A DNA stretch of 47,845 nucleotides from Pseudomonas veronii. Its GTDB lineage: Bacteria > Pseudomonadota > Gammaproteobacteria > Pseudomonadales > Pseudomonadaceae. The translations under genes and the position numbers were made by a program. Below the pieces are notes generated by a model. It was not told the DNA's origin. It worked only from the letters and a program-made list of their open reading frames with translations, and did no database searches. Each line of letters begins with the position of its first letter. Position 1 is the first letter of the stretch. The stretch lies in contig NZ_JYLL01000042.1 of assembly GCF_001439695.1 (NCBI RefSeq), positions 1 through 47,845 of the forward strand, in the 5' to 3' direction. This document shows positions 44,611 through 47,845 of the stretch, piece after piece.

Positions 44611-47433
44611 ATGACCCCGCGCATAGTTAACCCGTGCTTCAACCTACGAAGGGATTTCGCCGTGCGCTGGCTCAGGATCGCCATAGGTTTCACTGTCAGT
44701 CTGCTGACACTGCTCTGTTTGCTCCCGGCCCAGGCCGCTGCGCAAGGCAGTGGCTGGGCAGTATTGCTTGATGAACAGGCCGACCTGCAACTGAGCGATA
44801 TCCGTTCGCCCCGCTACACCAATCAATTCAGCCCCATCGAACTGGACCGGATCACTGCCGCCGAGCCGGACGGTGCGTTGTGGGTACGCTTCAAGCTGCA
44901 ACCCGGCCAGCACGAGCAAGTGCTGCGGGTGTTTGCCCCGGACGTTTCCCTCCTGAGTCTGTATGTGCTGGATGGCGACACCCTGGTGGAACAGCAAACC
45001 ACCGGCACGCGCCAGCCCCAGGCCGAGCGCCCGCTGCCCAGCAGCGACTTCATGCTGCCGATGCCCCAGAGCCCGAAGCCCCTTGAGGTGTACCTGCGCC
45101 TGGTCTCGGAACACGAACTGCGCCCCTATATCACCCTGGAGCCGGCCGTACTCGCCGCCGCCGACCAAAGCCAGACGCTGATCTACGGCCTGCTGTTCGG
45201 CTGTCTGCTGATGCTGATCCTGCACAACCTCTCCCGCTTCGCCTACCACCGCTCACGCAGCAGCCTGTGGCTGGCGGCCTGCGAAGTGCTGCTGCTGCTC
45301 AGCCTGGCGTTGCTGCTCAACCTGCTGGGGCCATGGCTGCAGAACTGGCACGCGATCCAGACGCCGGGCGCCTACCTCGCCCTGCTGCTGACCGCACCGT
45401 GCGGGCTGATGTTTGCCTATCGCTTCTTCATGCCGCTGGGCCCGCACCCGCTGAACAAACTGTTGATGGCCGACATTCTGTTGATCGTGCTGTGCGGCCT
45501 GCTGCTGTTGTTCGTCAACACGTTGCCGCTGAACATCATCACTTACGTCCTGGTGGCCCTGGCCGGCCTGAGCATGTTGTTTGTCTCGGCCTATCACTGG
45601 CAAAAAGGCTACCGGCCGGCGCGGTTGTTCGTGGCGGGGATGGTGGTGTTCAACATCGGCACACTGATCATCCTGCCTGCCTTGCTTGGCCTCACGTTGC
45701 TGGCGCCGCAAGGCTTGATCATTACCCTGCTCAGCTTTATCTGCCTCAGTGGCCTGCTGATGAGCCTGGCCCTCGGCGAACGCCAGCGCGCCATCGTCGA
45801 AGCACGCTTCAGCCTCAGCCGCGAGCTGGCGGCCAGCAACGCCGAAATCGCCGCCAAGGCCGAGTTCCTGGCGAAGATCAGCCACGAAATCCGTACCCCC
45901 ATGAACGGCGTGCTGGGCATGACCGAACTGCTGCTGGGCACGCCGTTGTCGGTCAAACAGCGCGACTATGTGCAGACGATCCACAGCGCCGGTAACGAAC
46001 TGCTCACACTGATCAACGAAATCCTCGATATCTCCAAGCTGGAATCCGGGCAGATCGAATTGGACGACGTGCAGTTCGACCTCAATGCGCTGATCGACGA
46101 CTGCCTGAGCATCTTCCGCGCCAAGGCCGAGCAGCAGAACGTCGAGCTGATCAGCTTTATCCAGCCCCAGGTGCCGCGGGTGATCAGCGGCGACCCGACG
46201 CGCCTGCGCCAGGCGATGTTGAGCCTGCTGGAAAACGCCCTGCAGAAAACCGATGAAGGCGAAGTGTTGATCGTCGTCGCCCTCGACGAGCGCAGCCCCA
46301 AGCCGCGCCTGCGCATTGCTGTGCAGGACAGCGGCCTGCCAATGGAAGCCGCCGAACGCGATGCGTTGCTGCACAGCGAACTGCACAGCAAGAACTTCCT
46401 CTCGGCCACCCGTTTGAGCGGCCACCTGGGCCTGGTCATCGCGCGCCAGTTGATCCTGTTGATGAACGGCGAATTCGGCATCAAGAGCGGCGCACAACAA
46501 GGCAGCACCCTGTGGCTGACCCTGCCGCTGGACCCTGAACGCCTGGAACACCCGACCTCCGACCTCGACGGCCCGCTCAAGGGTGCGCGGGTACTGGTGG
46601 TGGACGACAACGACACCTGCCGCAAAGTGCTGGTGCAGCAATGCACCGCCTGGGGCCTGAATGTCAGCGCCGTGCCGTCGGGCAAGGAAGCCCTGGCGTT
46701 GTTGCGCACCAAGGCGCACCTGCGTGATTACTTCGACGTGGTGCTGCTGGACCAGAACATGCCCGGCATGACCGGCATGCAACTGGCAGCCAAGATCAAG
46801 GAAGACCCGAGCCTCAACCACGACATCCTGCTGATCATGCTCACCGGCATCAGTAACGCGCCGAGCAAGATCATTGCGCGCAATTGCGGGATCAAGCGCA
46901 TCCTCGCCAAGCCGGTGGCCGGCTACACCCTCAAGACCACCCTGGCCGACGAACTGACCCAGCGCAGCAAAGGCGGCGGGCAGCCACGCGCGCCCCTCAA
47001 CGCGCCGGCGGCCATCATCGTGCCCAGCGACTTCCGCATCCTGGTGGCCGAAGACAACAGCATCTCCACCAAAGTCATCCGCGGCATGCTCGGCAAGCTC
47101 AACCTCAACCCGGACACCGCGAGCAACGGCGAAGAAGCCCTGCAGGCGATGAAGGCCCAGCGCTATGATCTGGTGTTGATGGACTGTGAAATGCCGATCC
47201 TCGATGGCTTCTCCGCGACCCAACAGTTGCGAGCCTGGGAAGTCAGCCACCAGCGCATTCGCACGCCGGTGGTGGCGCTCACCGCACACATCCTCTCGGA
47301 ACACAAAGAGCGCGCACGCCAGGCCGGGATGGACGGGCACATGGCCAAGCCGGTGGAATTGTCACAATTGCGCGAGCTGGTGGAGTACTGGGTGGCGCAG
47401 CGTCAGCCACGGCCGGAGCATGCGCCCTCTTAA
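44611..47433 (+). CDS. retS: RetS hybrid sensor histidine kinase
   Basis: 940 residues. A signal-like N-terminus, a periplasmic 7TMR-DISMED2 sensor (about 45-165), seven membrane helices (about 190-395), then the kinase with H425 in KISHEIRTPMNGV and two receivers with D714 (LLDQNMPG) and D858 (LMDCEMPI). The ATP lid is poor (DSGLPM for the usual DTGIG). RetS binds GacS and blocks the Gac/Rsm switch, so it favours motile, acute behaviour over biofilm and secretion. It lies next to purD as in P. aeruginosa. An alternative GTG start at 44662 has a better ribosome site (GAAGGG). Confidence 0.93.
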   Translation: MTPRIVNPCFNLRRDFAVRWLRIAIGFTVSLLTLLCLLPAQAAAQGSGWAVLLDEQADLQLSDIRSPRYTNQFSPIELDRITAAEPDGALWVRFKLQPGQHEQVLRVFAPDVSLLSLYVLDGDTLVEQQTTGTRQPQAERPLPSSDFMLPMPQSPKPLEVYLRLVSEHELRPYITLEPAVLAAADQSQTLIYGLLFGCLLMLILHNLSRFAYHRSRSSLWLAACEVLLLLSLALLLNLLGPWLQNWHAIQTPGAYLALLLTAPCGLMFAYRFFMPLGPHPLNKLLMADILLIVLCGLLLLFVNTLPLNIITYVLVALAGLSMLFVSAYHWQKGYRPARLFVAGMVVFNIGTLIILPALLGLTLLAPQGLIITLLSFICLSGLLMSLALGERQRAIVEARFSLSRELAASNAEIAAKAEFLAKISHEIRTPMNGVLGMTELLLGTPLSVKQRDYVQTIHSAGNELLTLINEILDISKLESGQIELDDVQFDLNALIDDCLSIFRAKAEQQNVELISFIQPQVPRVISGDPTRLRQAMLSLLENALQKTDEGEVLIVVALDERSPKPRLRIAVQDSGLPMEAAERDALLHSELHSKNFLSATRLSGHLGLVIARQLILLMNGEFGIKSGAQQGSTLWLTLPLDPERLEHPTSDLDGPLKGARVLVVDDNDTCRKVLVQQCTAWGLNVSAVPSGKEALALLRTKAHLRDYFDVVLLDQNMPGMTGMQLAAKIKEDPSLNHDILLIMLTGISNAPSKIIARNCGIKRILAKPVAGYTLKTTLADELTQRSKGGGQPRAPLNAPAAIIVPSDFRILVAEDNSISTKVIRGMLGKLNLNPDTASNGEEALQAMKAQRYDLVLMDCEMPILDGFSATQQLRAWEVSHQRIRTPVVALTAHILSEHKERARQAGMDGHMAKPVELSQLRELVEYWVAQRQPRPEHAPS

Positions 47434-47450
47434 CGTCAAATGCGATCGAG

Positions 47451-47600
47451 TGTGGGAGGGGGCTTGCCCCCGATGGCGGCGGACCAGTCACCTATGCATC
47501 GACTGAAAGACGGCGATGGCAAGCTTGCTCTCGATAGCGCTGGAACAGTTACAAATAAGCTGACGGTCACACCGCTATCGGGGGCAAGCCCCCTCCCACA
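47451..47600. repeat. Irregular REP cluster after retS
   Basis: Opens with TGTGGGAGGGGGCTTGCCCC, holds a degraded internal REP (GATGGCAAGCTTGCTCTCGA, about 47514-47533), and closes with an inverted REP ending CCCACA at 47600. About 60 bp longer than a normal REPIN, as if two elements had merged. The gap 47434-47821 has no gene other than the IS end. Confidence 0.8.
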
Positions 47601-47739
47601 CTGAGCCTGCGTCTGCCACACAATGGATGAACACCACAGATTCCTATGTGGGAGGGGGCTTGCCCCCTCCCACACTGAGCCTGCGTCTGCCACACAATGG
47701 ACGAACACCACAGATCCTATGTGGGAGGGGGCTTGCCCC
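47590..47739. repeat. Tandem 73-74 bp units carrying REP hairpins
   Basis: Two units, each CCCTCCCACACTGAGCCTGC, then GTCTGCCACACAATGGA and GAACACCACAGAT, and TGTGGGAGGGGGCTTGCCCC. CTGAGCCTGC begins at 47601 and 47675; TGTGGG at 47647 and 47720. The REP at 47647-47674 is a collapsed palindrome. The last REP is cut at 47739 by the IS end. Confidence 0.88.
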
Positions 47740-47821
47740 GGTACAGACCGGAGACATCCTTTACGTTTGAAACCGGAGACATCGTTTACATGTATTAATC
47801 ATGGCCAGGAGGTAACTGGCC
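47740..47821 (+). mobile_element. Left end of an insertion sequence (IS481/IS3-like) inside a REP
   Basis: REP sequence stops after GGGGGCTTGCCCC at 47739 and foreign sequence begins. It contains two near-identical 18-bp direct repeats ACCGGAGACATC(C/G)TTTAC, at 47747-47764 and 47772-47789 (25-bp offset), typical of transposase-binding sites. A hairpin and AGGAGGT follow, leading to a start codon at 47822. Confidence 0.65.
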
Positions 47822-47823
47822 AT
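47801..47823 (+). promoter_or_regulatory. Hairpin presenting the ribosome site of the IS transposase
   Basis: ATGGCCA (47801-47807) pairs with TGGCCAT (47817-47823) around a 9-base loop that contains GGAGGT. The first two bases of the start codon are in the stem, so initiation could be limited by this fold. Confidence 0.5.
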
Positions 47824-47845
47824 GTCATGGAATCGAGAGTCCCCT
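47822..47845 (+). CDS. Transposase N-terminus, partial (runs off window)
   Basis: Eight codons, MSWNRESP, after an excellent AGGAGGT site. The opening resembles IS481-family integrase-type transposases (MxWxxxSPM...). The body lies outside the window, so the family is tentative. Confidence 0.5.

Noticed and set aside
45253..47340. Long minus-strand frame opposite retS
   Set aside because: Gln/His/Arg-rich antisense translation with no family resemblance; retS on the plus strand is certain.

Overview
This window is a piece of a Pseudomonas chromosome, most likely from the P. fluorescens group. The reasons are the high GC content and codon use, the gene order purH-purD-retS, dusB-fis, aroQ-accB-accC and copA-cueR, and dense intergenic REP/REPIN elements of the two classic fluorescens types (GAGCGAGCTTGCTCGCG and GGGGGCTTGCCCCC). 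Most of it is core genome. I see no prophage, CRISPR array, toxin cluster or complete mobile island. Both window edges run into insertion sequences: an IS110-family end at the left, which has cut an MFS transporter gene, and a second IS end at the right, which sits inside a REP element.

Left part (1-9.1 kb): a broken MFS transporter, an ArsR-type and a LysR-type regulator, an ABM-domain monooxygenase, an NADPH:quinone reductase-like MDR enzyme, a Bcr/CflA drug exporter, and a copper-export locus. The copper locus holds the chaperone CopZ, a small secreted protein, the P-type ATPase CopA and its activator CueR. Two clear CueR-type promoters with 19-bp spacers face outward. Downstream of cueR the last codons of the gene plus a REPIN are tandemly triplicated.

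Middle part (9.6-30.9 kb): a RIO-type kinase; a fatty-acid/PHA-like set made of a thiolase diverging from a long FabG and a MaoC hydratase; two DUF4136 lipoproteins; CmoM for tRNA wobble uridine modification; a MazG-like pyrophosphohydrolase; the PbpC / alpha-2-macroglobulin (YfhM) pair; a MATE exporter; biosynthetic arginine decarboxylase SpeA; the eIF1-like protein YciH; a Nudix hydrolase; and a DUF2333 membrane protein. The yfhM gene is bracketed by mirror-image micro-repeat arrays and REPINs.

Right part (31.2-47.4 kb): a REC-REC-GGDEF diguanylate cyclase and an MCP-type transducer; aroQ-accB-accC with a clear promoter and terminator; prmA and a zinc-ribbon DUF3426 protein; dusB-fis; purH-purD; and retS, the hybrid kinase that controls the Gac/Rsm switch. 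The cyclase, the transducer and RetS suggest lifestyle signalling, while the rest of this part is housekeeping metabolism and translation.

The least explained material is intergenic: REPINs locked at 100 bp or about 90 bp, tandem amplification around them, collapsed single-hairpin derivatives, the mirrored arrays around yfhM, and an 11-unit hexanucleotide tract. I found no convincing new protein system.
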